From DAOTUL01 sp034437435 (lineage in GTDB: Bacteria > Chloroflexota > Anaerolineae > Aggregatilineales > Phototrophicaceae): a DNA stretch of 12,564 bases. The notes beneath the pieces are model-generated. The model saw only the letters and a program-made list of their open reading frames with translations. It was not told where the DNA came from and made no database searches. Location of the stretch: the NCBI GenBank assembly GCA_964417785.1, contig CAYQJO010000120.1:1-12564 (forward strand), in the 5' to 3' direction. This document shows positions 1 through 6,825 of this stretch, piece after piece (position 1 is the stretch's first letter; the number at the start of each line of letters is the position of its first letter). The position numbers and the translations under genes were made by a program.

Positions 1-2
1 TA

Positions 3-1064
3 GTCCGCTAAGGCTTCGTCCAGATTGCCGAGACGGTAGTTGGCGACACCCCGGTTGTTAAGTGCCAGCGCATAGTTAGGTTCGCGTTCGATGGCCTCGT
101 CGCAGGCTGAGATTGCCAGTTCATTCTCGCCCATGGTGATATAGGTGTGGCAGATATTGTTGTGGGCGAAGATGTAATCCGGCTCGATTTCGAGGGCCTG
201 CCGGTAGGTGGCGATGGCATCACGGTAGCGGCCCAGGTTGAAGTATATCAGGCCGCGATTATAGTAAGCATAGTGATAATCCTCATCCAGCAGGATCGTC
301 TGATTGTAATCCGCCAGTGCCGCCTCATCATCGCCCAGACCAAGATAAGCGTTGCCACGATTGTTGAACGCCGAAGCCGACTCCGGGTCCAGTTCGACCG
401 CCCGGTCGTAATCGGTGAGTGCGTCGAAGTAATTACCCACCCGCTCATAAATCCGGCCCCGATCAATGTAGGTGACCGCCACATTCGGGTCAAGGTTGAT
501 AGCCCGCTCGTAATCGACCAGCGCGTTGCCGTTCTGCCCCAGTTCCGCATAGGCCAGACCCCGGCTGCGGTAAGCATCCAGGAAGACAAAGCCCAGGTCA
601 ATCGCCTGGGTAAAATCGTCGATTGCTGGCTGGTAATTGCCGAGATTGTAGTGAATCTGTCCCCGGTTATACCACGCGACGCCCAGTTCCGGGTCCATCT
701 CGACCGAGCGGTCGGCATCGGTCAGGGCTTTGGTGTAATTGCCCTGGCTCATCTCCAATCGTGCACGCATGGAGTACGCTAGCGCCAGGTCTGGGACCAA
801 TTCTAGAGCGCGTTCAATGTCATCGGCGGCGCTGCCATATTCACCCAGCGCCCGCAGCGCCATGCTGCGGTAGGCGTAAGCATCGGCAAAATCGGGATTC
901 AAGGCGATGGCGAGGTCGAAAGCGTCAACCGACATGGAGGTCTCGGTGGACCAGTAGAGTTTGACCCCTTCCCAGTAGTACATATGGGCCTGCTCTTCAT
1001 TATCAACCTGGGCCATCACTGTGCCGTTGATGACGGTCAACACGATCAGGATCAAAATGCGCAC
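3..1064 (-). CDS. Exported TPR-repeat protein, partial at its 3' end
   Basis: This reading frame is open for 354 codons and leaves the window without a stop, so the C-terminus is missing. After an N-terminal Sec-type signal (hydrophobic residues 3-12, likely cleavage after VMA near residue 18), nearly all of the protein is about ten tandem 34-residue tetratricopeptide repeats. They show the usual pattern: A-x-x-x-N-R-G at the first helix, LG-x-Y/N near the turn, A-x-x-D-Y-x-x-A-I in the second helix, and a closing L-x-P-x. TPR arrays are protein-protein interaction scaffolds; nothing here names a partner. I chose the GTG at 1064 because GAGG lies eight bases upstream and because it puts the signal peptide at the N-terminus. 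The gene begins 16 bases after the dusB stop, so it is probably the last visible gene of that operon. An export role outside the cytoplasmic membrane is inferred from the signal. Confidence 0.87.
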   Translation of the reverse strand, partial: MRILILIVLTVINGTVMAQVDNEEQAHMYYWEGVKLYWSTETSMSVDAFDLAIALNPDFADAYAYRSMALRALGEYGSAADDIERALELVPDLALAYSMRARLEMSQGNYTKALTDADRSVEMDPELGVAWYNRGQIHYNLGNYQPAIDDFTQAIDLGFVFLDAYRSRGLAYAELGQNGNALVDYERAINLDPNVAVTYIDRGRIYERVGNYFDALTDYDRAVELDPESASAFNNRGNAYLGLGDDEAALADYNQTILLDEDYHYAYYNRGLIYFNLGRYRDAIATYRQALEIEPDYIFAHNNICHTYITMGENELAISACDEAIEREPNYALALNNRGVANYRLGNLDEALAD

Positions 1065-1080
1065 GGGTTTATCCTCAAAC

Positions 1081-2094
1081 TTAACCTGCACCTTCTATGA
1101 TAGCCGGAGTCCCGACCAGAGCAAACGCCGCTTCGATGTCGGTCAGCGATTCGGCGCGAACCACCCGTTCGCGTACTGCTCCGGCGTCGGGTAGATTTTC
1201 AACGTACTTCAACAGTTGTCCGCGCAGTTCCAGGATGACCTTGCGCGGCGGGAAGTTGCTGGTTGCCAACGTCAGTTGGGCCTGCCGGACCGCCATAGCC
1301 GCCCGTTCAACTGCGTCAGGAGGCGGTAGTATTTCGCCTGTCCGCAGATAATGGGCGACCTGATGGAAAATCCAGGGATTGCCCAGCGCGGCGCGTCCGA
1401 TCATCACGCCGTCACAGCCAGTCTCATTCAGCATACGAGCCGCGTCCTGGGGTGTGAAGACGTCACCGTTGCCGAAGACTGGCAGATCAGGAACAGCCGC
1501 CTTGACCTGCCGGATCATGTCCCAATCAGCCTGGCCGGTAAACCCCTGGCTGGCAAACCTTGCATGGACCGCGATGGCTTTCACCCCGGCATCGCGGGCG
1601 GCACGGGCGAAGGGAACAGCGGTCGGGTTCTCCGGCTCCCATCCGCTGCGAATTTTGACCGTCACCGGTACATCGACCGCGTTGACCACCGCTTCAACCA
1701 CCGCCGCCGCCGTACACACGTCGCGCAGCAGAGCGGCACCGGCTCCTTTTTTCTTCGCCACCTTCGGCACCCAGCAGCCCATGTTGATGTCCACAATGTC
1801 GGCTCCATGATCGACGACGATACGAGCCGCTTCCGCCATTGCCGCCGGATCGCTGCCAAAAAGCTGCACGGCAAACGGACTCTCATCCGTCTGCCAGTCG
1901 AACATCATCAGAGTTGTCTTCCACGAGCTTTTATACTGCATGGCGTCGCTGCTGAGCAGTTCGGTGCAGACCAGACCACAATCGCCACATTGCCGGCAAA
2001 GGGTGCGGAAGGCGTGGTTGGTCTGTCCCGCCATCGGTGCCAGCGCCAGCGGCATATCAATCTGGATGTCGCCGATGTGGATGGGTGCGATCAT
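1081..2094 (-). CDS. dusB: tRNA-dihydrouridine synthase, DusB type
   Basis: This 337-residue FMN enzyme would reduce specific uridines in the tRNA D-loop to dihydrouridine using NADPH, in the cytoplasm. The TIM-barrel landmarks are in order: APMAG-x-T-N at residues 19-26 (flavin site), AVQLFG at 75-80, DINMGC at 102-107 with the presumed catalytic Cys107, VTVKIRSGW mid-protein, a VHAR...QGFTG segment, and the phosphate-binding FGNGDV and GVMIGRAALGNPW blocks. Length is normal for Dus proteins. Two residues differ from the pattern I remember: Trp108 follows the catalytic Cys where Pro is usual (GCP), and VHAR replaces VHGR. The ATG overlaps the stop of the upstream dehydratase-like gene (ATGA), so translation is probably coupled. 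The assignment to DusB rather than another Dus subfamily rests on the VPKV-x-K-x-x-A-G-A-ALL stretch and is less certain than Dus itself. Confidence 0.93.
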   Translation of the reverse strand: MIAPIHIGDIQIDMPLALAPMAGQTNHAFRTLCRQCGDCGLVCTELLSSDAMQYKSSWKTTLMMFDWQTDESPFAVQLFGSDPAAMAEAARIVVDHGADIVDINMGCWVPKVAKKKGAGAALLRDVCTAAAVVEAVVNAVDVPVTVKIRSGWEPENPTAVPFARAARDAGVKAIAVHARFASQGFTGQADWDMIRQVKAAVPDLPVFGNGDVFTPQDAARMLNETGCDGVMIGRAALGNPWIFHQVAHYLRTGEILPPPDAVERAAMAVRQAQLTLATSNFPPRKVILELRGQLLKYVENLPDAGAVRERVVRAESLTDIEAAFALVGTPAIIEGAG

Positions 2095-3065
2095 GCAGGC
2101 AGTGCGCTCAACTCGGCTTCAGCACGTTCGATCAGCGCACGCATGTAGCCGATGGCGTAGGCAGTTCCACCGCCAGTGGCATATTCACCGGCAAAGGTCG
2201 GCGTGTGATCCAGGATCATCGTGCCGTCGTAGCCGGTCTCGACGAAGATTTTCATGGCTTCGTACATATCCTGGTAGCCGTTATCCAGGAAGGTCTCGGT
2301 GAACTCCGGCAGCGGTGCGGTGACATTGCGGAAATGGACGATGAGAACACGGTTTTGCTCCACGAAGTAGCGGATGGCTTGCAGCATATCACCGAAGCCG
2401 TCGGTGCCGCCTTCCAGCCAGCAGCCGGTGCAGAATTCCATACCCAGATTTGGACTATCTGCGATTTTGAAGGCCCGGTCGTAATCCTCCCAGCTATGGA
2501 TCAGGCAGGGAATGCCGCCGAGCGACTCCGCCGGTGGATCGTTAGGATGCAGTGCCAGGAAGACACCGGTTTCTTCAGCCACCGGGATAATCTCGCGCAT
2601 GAAATACGTGAAGTTGGCCCAGATTTCGTCTTTGGTGAATTCGCGTCCATGTGTGAGTGGGCGCTGCTGCATCTCGGCCAGGTCCACATAACGCGCTGAG
2701 GCGTAGCGGCTGGTACCACGCTCGGAACTCCACACCCGCGACGGCTCCCAGGTGAAGGTGGTGCGGTAGATTCCGGCTTTCGCCAGATCACGGATGAACT
2801 GCTTGAAGTCGGCAATAACCTCATCGCGCCCCGGCAGCGCCAGGTGAATCTTATCTGATTTGGCGACGGTGAAGTTACCGGCGTTGTAGAGCGTCAATCC
2901 GGCGTCATCGACTTTTTGCTTGAGCGCCGCCAGTGACTCGTAATCGCGCTGGTCGTCATCTACCCAGGTATAAACGTAATTCAGTCCGAGTTGTTTGGCG
3001 AACAGCAGTTGGTCATCGGTTGGCTTCGGGTCAATAAGCATGGACAGCTTAATCTTCGATTCCAT
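2091..3065 (-). CDS. Mannonate dehydratase-like (UxuA family) TIM-barrel enzyme
   Basis: The 324-residue product resembles D-mannonate dehydratase (UxuA), which converts D-mannonate to 2-keto-3-deoxy-D-gluconate in hexuronate catabolism. Visible UxuA-like blocks are ENF-like ANFTYFMREIIPVAEE (150-165), ALHPNDPP (171-178), FCTGCW (211-216), VHFRNV (243-248), the F-x-x-N/D-G-x-x-DMYEAMK block (259-272) and LDHTP (285-289). His173, Cys212, His244 and Asp286 match the four expected metal ligands. It is about 70 residues shorter than E. coli UxuA, as I recall it, lacking an internal insertion, so the substrate may differ and 'xylose isomerase-like TIM barrel' is a safer label. I use the ATG at 3065, which has GAGGGG five bases upstream; a reading frame ten codons longer has no such site. 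It heads the operon with dusB and lies divergent from an aldo/keto reductase, which fits sugar or sugar-acid metabolism. Confidence 0.75.
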   Translation of the reverse strand: MESKIKLSMLIDPKPTDDQLLFAKQLGLNYVYTWVDDDQRDYESLAALKQKVDDAGLTLYNAGNFTVAKSDKIHLALPGRDEVIADFKQFIRDLAKAGIYRTTFTWEPSRVWSSERGTSRYASARYVDLAEMQQRPLTHGREFTKDEIWANFTYFMREIIPVAEETGVFLALHPNDPPAESLGGIPCLIHSWEDYDRAFKIADSPNLGMEFCTGCWLEGGTDGFGDMLQAIRYFVEQNRVLIVHFRNVTAPLPEFTETFLDNGYQDMYEAMKIFVETGYDGTMILDHTPTFAGEYATGGGTAYAIGYMRALIERAEAELSALPA

Positions 3066-3097
3066 CAAAACCCCTCTTTCTTGTATGTTCCACACCG

Positions 3098-3105
3098 ATT
3101 ATACA
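3098..3105 (-). promoter_or_regulatory. Predicted -10 box of the dehydratase-dusB-TPR operon
   Basis: On the minus strand the sequence reads TG directly followed by a perfect TATAAT (3103 to 3098), placing a transcription start near 3091 and a leader of about 25 bases containing the GAGGGG ribosome site. I do not see a good -35 hexamer at normal spacing. This is seen only as sequence similarity to the sigma-70 consensus. Confidence 0.5.
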
Positions 3106-3143
3106 TCGTCGTTAAGGCCAATCGAGTCCGCTCTGATCCAATC

Positions 3144-3164
3144 TTGTGCTGCGTTTGCTATAAT
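3144..3164 (+). promoter_or_regulatory. Predicted extended -10 promoter of the aldo/keto reductase gene
   Basis: A perfect TATAAT at 3159-3164 is preceded by TG plus one base (3156-3158), the extended -10 form, and no good -35 is present. TTGTGC at 3144-3149 lies nine bases upstream of TATAAT, the same arrangement as in the KamA-family promoter at 6780-6799. Predicted start of transcription is near 3171, giving a short leader with AGGAGG before the ATG at 3198. Confidence 0.55.
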
Positions 3165-3197
3165 CTCCACAAACCCCCAAAAGAACAGGAGGATTGT

Positions 3198-4196
3198 ATG
3201 GAATTTCGCAGACTCGGACATTCCGGTTTGCAGGTAAGCGCTTTGTCGATTGGTTCCTGGGTGACGTTCGATAATCAGGTGGATGTTGATAAAGCGGAAG
3301 CGATCATGGTGGCGGCTTACGACACCGGCATGAACTTCTTCGATAACGCCGAAGCTTATGCTGCTGGCAAATCCGAAGAGATCATGGGTCAGGTACTCAA
3401 CCGCGTCGGCTGGCGGCGCGACAGCTATATCGTGTCGAGCAAGGTCTACTTCGGCAGCGTATCGGGCGAGAAGAAGCCGACTCAGCGCGGCCTGAGCCGC
3501 AAACATGTGGTAGAAGCCTGCCATCAGGCGCTGGAGCGGCTTCAGGTGGATTATCTTGACCTGTACTTCTGCCATCGTCCCGACAGCCAGACTCCGATTG
3601 AGGAAACCGTGCGGGCCATGAGCGACCTTATCGCCCAGGGCAAGGTGCTGTACTGGGGTACATCGGAGTGGTCGGCGCAGCAGCTTATGGAAGCCTACAG
3701 CGTCGCCCGCCAGTACAATCTGGTGCCGCCGACGATGGAGCAGCCGCAGTACAATATGTTCCACCGCGAACGGTTTGAGAACGAATATCACCGGCTCTAC
3801 AGCGAGATCGGTCTGGGAACGACCATCTGGTCGCCGCTGGCGTCCGGTTTGCTCACCGGCAAGTATAACGACGGCATCCCGGATGACTCGCGGCTGGCAC
3901 TGCCCGGTTACGAGTGGCTGCGCAGCCGTCTGGAAGGTGAAGAAGGCCAGCAGAATATCCAGAAGGTGCGCGAACTGGGCAAGATTGCCGATGAACTGGG
4001 GACCAACATGGCGCGGTTGGCGCTGGCCTGGTGCCTCAAGAACCCCAACGTCAGCACGGTGATTACCGGCGCGTCACGGGTGGAGCAGGTCCATGATAAT
4101 GTCAAGGCGCTGGACCTGCTGGATCAGTTGACCGACGACGTGATGGAGAAGATCGAAGACGTTCTGCAGAACAAGCCGCAGCTAGCGCAGTTCTGA
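3198..4196 (+). CDS. Aldo/keto reductase, Kv-channel beta-subunit-like (AKR6-type)
   Basis: This 332-residue NADPH-dependent oxidoreductase is collinear with animal voltage-gated K+ channel beta subunits and bacterial relatives. Shared landmarks include the RRLGHSGLQVSALSIGSWVTF opening strand, FFDNAEAYAAGKSEE (47-61), GLSRKHVVEA, LERLQVDYLDLYFCHRPD (112-129), YWGTSEWSAQQLMEAYSVARQ, WSPLASGLLTGKY, and the cofactor-binding WCLKNPNVSTVITGAS near the C-terminus. The catalytic tetrad looks complete: Asp49, Tyr54, Lys82 and His126 (animal Kv-beta proteins have Asn at the last position, as I recall). So it should be an active carbonyl reductase; the substrate is unknown. I start at the ATG with CAGGAGG five bases upstream rather than at in-frame starts much further upstream, which would run through the divergent promoter. 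It ends one base before the stop of the convergent endonuclease V gene. No potassium channel gene is nearby. Confidence 0.92.
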   Translation: MEFRRLGHSGLQVSALSIGSWVTFDNQVDVDKAEAIMVAAYDTGMNFFDNAEAYAAGKSEEIMGQVLNRVGWRRDSYIVSSKVYFGSVSGEKKPTQRGLSRKHVVEACHQALERLQVDYLDLYFCHRPDSQTPIEETVRAMSDLIAQGKVLYWGTSEWSAQQLMEAYSVARQYNLVPPTMEQPQYNMFHRERFENEYHRLYSEIGLGTTIWSPLASGLLTGKYNDGIPDDSRLALPGYEWLRSRLEGEEGQQNIQKVRELGKIADELGTNMARLALAWCLKNPNVSTVITGASRVEQVHDNVKALDLLDQLTDDVMEKIEDVLQNKPQLAQF

Positions 4197-4197
4197 G

Positions 4198-4887
4198 TTA
4201 TCGGGGGCGCGGTGGACTATCGCGCCCCTGTTCCCCGGCGGTGTTGTGTGCGGCCCGGATCGGCTCTGGCAGGCGGTATTTGGGCGTGGAGCGCAGCACC
4301 AGATCAATCGATGATTTCAGGTCAATCAGATGTCCCGGCGAGATATACACCGGCTTGACGTTGGTCCGTGTGCGCAGCACCACACCGAGCGTTTCTCCCC
4401 GGTAAGTCAATGTGCTGGCCGAACCTTTTTCGCTGCCCGGCTCATCGTAATCGCCCAGCAGGTGCGATTTACCGCAGCCAATGGTGGGTTTATCCAGCCA
4501 TAATCCCATATGGGCGGCGATGCCGATCCGGCGCGGATGGATGCGGCCCATGCCGTCAAAGATAAACACATCCGGTACCGTCTCAAGCTGTGTGAACGCC
4601 TCGACCAGAACCGGCCCCTCGCGGAAACTCAGCAGACCGGGGACGTAGGGAAAGGGTGTCGATTGGATGGCTGTACGTGTCTCGATGATCTCAAGTTTGG
4701 GGAAGGACATCACAACGACCGCTGCCCGCGAGAGGTTGTCCTTAACGCTGACATCGACGCCACCGATGGTGGTCACAGCGTCAGGATCAATGCGACGGTC
4801 GTAGACGATCTGCTGAGACAGGTCGTTTTGAATCTGCACCGCTTCGGTCGGTGTGACATTCCATTTATGGAGCGTGCTGAGCTTCAA
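4198..4887 (-). CDS. nfi: Endonuclease V (deoxyinosine 3' endonuclease), TTG start
   Basis: Endonuclease V nicks DNA at the second phosphodiester bond 3' of deoxyinosine, starting repair of deaminated adenine; relatives may also cut inosine-containing RNA. From the TTG start the protein has 229 residues, the usual size. The active-site carboxylates are visible as Asp45 (GGVDVS), Glu90 (SFREGP) and Asp111 (FDGMG); the PYVPG wedge motif holds Tyr81, and HPRRIG and the lysine of GCGKSHL follow. The TTG at 4887 is chosen because KLSTLHKWNVTPTEA aligns directly with the N-terminus of Thermotoga EndoV as I remember it (LHRWDLPPEEA), and no ATG or GTG gives this. It overlaps the TGA of the upstream membrane-protein gene (TTGA), so translation is likely coupled. 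An ATG at 5019 gives a spurious N-terminus inside the neighbour. The C-terminus past LPEPIRAAH is short and uninformative. Confidence 0.93.
   Translation of the reverse strand: MKLSTLHKWNVTPTEAVQIQNDLSQQIVYDRRIDPDAVTTIGGVDVSVKDNLSRAAVVVMSFPKLEIIETRTAIQSTPFPYVPGLLSFREGPVLVEAFTQLETVPDVFIFDGMGRIHPRRIGIAAHMGLWLDKPTIGCGKSHLLGDYDEPGSEKGSASTLTYRGETLGVVLRTRTNVKPVYISPGHLIDLKSSIDLVLRSTPKYRLPEPIRAAHNTAGEQGRDSPPRPR
4204..4228. terminator. Hairpin between convergent genes, possible bidirectional terminator
   Basis: GGGGCGCG (4204-4211) and CGCGCCCC (4221-4228) form a perfect 8-bp GC stem with a 9-base loop, directly after the aldo/keto reductase stop. It lies inside the last codons of endonuclease V. There is no clear U-tract on either strand, so termination is only a possibility. 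Confidence 0.4.
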
Positions 4888-5180
4888 GGCATCATCCCGA
4901 TTCCGCGCAAAATCTGGTACGCACCCAGTAGAAAGAGCAGCGCAATAATACCGTAGCGTCTGGTGCGGTCTTTTTGTGGCGTCTTCTTGATGAGTTGTAG
5001 TCCCTTCCAGGTGGACCACACCACGATCACACCGCAGATAAGGGCTACCAGATTAACCTGTGTGGAAACCAGCACCACCCCGTTGACGGTGGTGCGCGAC
5101 ACGGTGGTCATGTTGCAGATGAAGGGGAAGACGCCGACAAGGAAAGCGAGAATTTCGGATTTATCCGGGGTTTCAACCAT
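4884..5180 (-). CDS. Small multi-pass membrane protein of unknown function
   Basis: I do not recognise this 98-residue protein. It has about three hydrophobic stretches: residues 9-20 (ILAFLVGVFPFI), roughly 34-57 (VNGVVLVSTQ...VIVVW) and 77-97 (YGIIALLFLLGAYQILRGIGM). Between the last two is a strongly basic loop (KGLQLIKKTPQKDRTRR), which by the positive-inside rule should face the cytoplasm. I use the ATG at 5180, with a weak GGTGA seven bases upstream. A longer frame opening at a GTG at 5282 would start inside the terminator hairpin at 5258-5284, so I reject it. Its stop overlaps the TTG start of endonuclease V, suggesting a two-gene transcript, but I see no functional link. Confidence 0.7.
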   Translation of the reverse strand: MVETPDKSEILAFLVGVFPFICNMTTVSRTTVNGVVLVSTQVNLVALICGVIVVWSTWKGLQLIKKTPQKDRTRRYGIIALLFLLGAYQILRGIGMMP

Positions 5181-5202
5181 AATCAAGTCACCAGAGCTAA
5201 AT

Positions 5203-5210
5203 CTTATACA
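5203..5210 (-). promoter_or_regulatory. Possible -10 box for the membrane protein-nfi transcript
   Basis: The minus strand reads TG followed by TATAAG (5208 to 5203), in the space between the upstream terminator and the membrane-protein ATG. It resembles the TG-TATAAT box at 3098-3105. The -35 position is poor, so this is a weak call. Confidence 0.3.
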
Positions 5211-5257
5211 CACCTCTTTACCCAGTTTAGCCGAAAATCTGTTCTTTGCCAGCACAC

Positions 5258-5284
5258 AAAAAAGGGCGGTGCCATGCACCACCC
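5258..5284 (-). terminator. Rho-independent terminator of the KamA-family gene
   Basis: Read on the minus strand, GGGTGGTGC (5284-5276), loop ATG and GCACCGCCC (5272-5264) form a 9-bp stem with one G-T wobble, followed at once by six Ts (5263-5258). It begins 27 bases after the stop codon at 5312-5314. This is a textbook intrinsic terminator and separates the gene from the downstream membrane protein-nfi pair. Confidence 0.85.
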
Positions 5285-5311
5285 GATCAAATTGCGTTAT
5301 GTGATTGTTCT

Positions 5312-6649
5312 TCAGGCGCCTGCGGCGGGTTGCTCATAGATGTCTTCCGCTTCAAAGAAAAACTGCTCTGCCCCAAACGCCGGCACAAGCTGGTCAGGCC
5401 AGATGGCTTCGGCATCATATTCGGCAAAGAACGGACGGTGTACCCAGTCGGGATTGCGCCCCTGGATGAAACGCATGCCGATCACTTTTTGACCGTTGAT
5501 CTCGGAAACGCCGAGAATCTGGATTTTGCCCGGTGCGGCACTGGCGCTCGGACCGCGTACCGTGCGGGCAACCCCGCTGACGTTGTTGTAGGCTTCGCGG
5601 AACAACTGCCAGGCACGGACCATCGGCATACCGAAGTAGTGTTGTGCGCCGGTATCGCGGACCAGGAACATATAGTAGGGGATCATGCCCATGCGTACCT
5701 GCTGACGCCACATGCTCGACCAGACCGCTGGATCATCGTTGATATGACGCAGTACCGGTGATTGCGTGCGGATGTTGGCCCCGGTCGCACGGATACGCCG
5801 GACAGCAGTTTCGACGGCGCGGGTCCGCAGTTCGTTGGGATGGTTGAAGTGGGCCATGATCGCCAGATGTTTGCCCGAAGCGATGATCTGCTCGAACAGC
5901 CACAGCAGATCGTCCGCGTCAGGATCGGTGAGGTAACGGTAAGGCCAGTAGCTCAGGGATTTGGTGCCAATGCGGATGGTGGTGATGTTGGTTTGCAGCA
6001 GCGGCTCGATGTAGCTGCGCAACGCTTTCGTCTTCATCACCATTGGATCACCGCCGGTGAACAGCACATCGCTGACCTCCGGGTGCCGCCGCAGATAAGC
6101 CACCAGCATGTCTGTCTCACGCATGCCGAACTTGAGTTCATCGATGCCGACGAACTGCGGCCAGCGGAAGCAGAAGGTGCAGTAAGCGTGGCAGGTCTGC
6201 CCCTGACTGGGGAAGAACAGCACCGTCTCACGGTATTTGTGCTGGATACCCGTCAGGCGTTGGCCGTCCAATGTGGGTACATTGTGTTCAAGCTGACCTG
6301 CCGGGTGCGGGTTAAGCTGCATACGGATGCGGTTGGCGGCATGACGGACCTGCTCACGGCTGGCACCGGAGCGCAGCAGGGTAGCGATTTCGGTGAAATG
6401 ATCCGGTTTGAGCATATCTTTCTGCGGGAAAGTCAGCTTGAAGATAGGATCATCCGGAACACGGTCCCAGTCGATCAGTTCGTTGACCACGTAGTTGTTA
6501 ACCCGGAAGGGCAGAACGGTGCCAACGACTTCCATGATGAACTGCTGTTCTTCTGAAAGGGCCTGTATCTGGTCCAGTTGGCGAAAGGTACTCAGGGTGT
6601 AAGCGTGATATTTTGATGTAATCTCTTGTGAAATGTTCTGGGTATACAT
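5312..6649 (-). CDS. KamA-family radical SAM/PLP enzyme (aminomutase-like)
   Basis: The 445-residue protein belongs to the lysine 2,3-aminomutase family, which moves an amino group between adjacent carbons using a [4Fe-4S] cluster, S-adenosylmethionine and pyridoxal phosphate. The cluster motif is CHAYCTFC (Cys153, Cys157, Cys160; CX3CX2C), followed by FRWPQF; the SAM-binding TGGDP is at 198-202; and Lys375 in APGKIQIL matches the PLP lysine. Aligned by eye to clostridial lysine aminomutase, Asp305 in INDD matches the substrate Asp293, but the second side-chain-binding Asp330 becomes Arg331 (YMFLVRDTG) and carboxylate-binding Arg134 becomes Thr142. Lysine is therefore an unlikely substrate, and I withhold the kamA symbol. 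The ATG at 6649 has AGGAGT four bases upstream; an in-frame upstream TTG falls in the operator and is rejected. It is a single-gene transcript with its own operator and terminator. Confidence 0.88.
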   Translation of the reverse strand: MYTQNISQEITSKYHAYTLSTFRQLDQIQALSEEQQFIMEVVGTVLPFRVNNYVVNELIDWDRVPDDPIFKLTFPQKDMLKPDHFTEIATLLRSGASREQVRHAANRIRMQLNPHPAGQLEHNVPTLDGQRLTGIQHKYRETVLFFPSQGQTCHAYCTFCFRWPQFVGIDELKFGMRETDMLVAYLRRHPEVSDVLFTGGDPMVMKTKALRSYIEPLLQTNITTIRIGTKSLSYWPYRYLTDPDADDLLWLFEQIIASGKHLAIMAHFNHPNELRTRAVETAVRRIRATGANIRTQSPVLRHINDDPAVWSSMWRQQVRMGMIPYYMFLVRDTGAQHYFGMPMVRAWQLFREAYNNVSGVARTVRGPSASAAPGKIQILGVSEINGQKVIGMRFIQGRNPDWVHRPFFAEYDAEAIWPDQLVPAFGAEQFFFEAEDIYEQPAAGA

Positions 6650-6747
6650 TTTAACTCCTGCACTATCTTGAACGGTGAACAGAAAAACGTCCTTTCCACT
6701 CGACGAACAGGTGATAGACCCCGCATACTGGGGCGTGCAGCGTATCC

Positions 6748-6779
6748 AGTTGTGCAATTAGTGTATAAATTGCACAACT
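6748..6779. promoter_or_regulatory. Palindromic operator upstream of the KamA-family gene
   Basis: AGTTGTGCAATT (6748-6759) and AATTGCACAACT (6768-6778 plus T6779) form a perfect inverted repeat with 12-base arms around an 8-base spacer. It spans the predicted transcription start of the KamA-family gene, directly downstream of its -10 box. A third copy of the half-site, TTGCACAA, lies at 6793-6800. This layout is typical of a dimeric repressor binding site; no regulator gene is visible nearby. Confidence 0.65.
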
Positions 6780-6788
6780 ATTATACCA
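6780..6788 (-). promoter_or_regulatory. Extended -10 promoter of the KamA-family gene
   Basis: On the minus strand TGG then TATAAT runs from 6788 to 6780, a perfect extended -10 (TG-n-TATAAT). TTGTGC lies nine bases upstream of it, part of the third operator half-site. No good -35 is seen. The predicted start near 6773 gives a leader of about 124 bases in which I found only a weak CCCC/GGGG hairpin and no recognisable riboswitch. Confidence 0.6.
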
Positions 6789-6798
6789 TGAGTTGCAC

Positions 6799-6824
6799 AA
6801 ATTCGTATTAAAGCTGACGAATTT
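6799..6824. repeat. AT-rich inverted repeat after the glycoside hydrolase gene
   Basis: AAATTCGT (6799-6806) and ACGAATTT (6817-6824) are perfect 8-base inverted arms with a 10-base loop, starting two bases past the glycoside hydrolase stop. It could be a weak terminator for that gene, but there is no T-tract, or part of the regulatory region of the KamA-family promoter. Confidence 0.4.
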
Positions 6825-6825
6825 C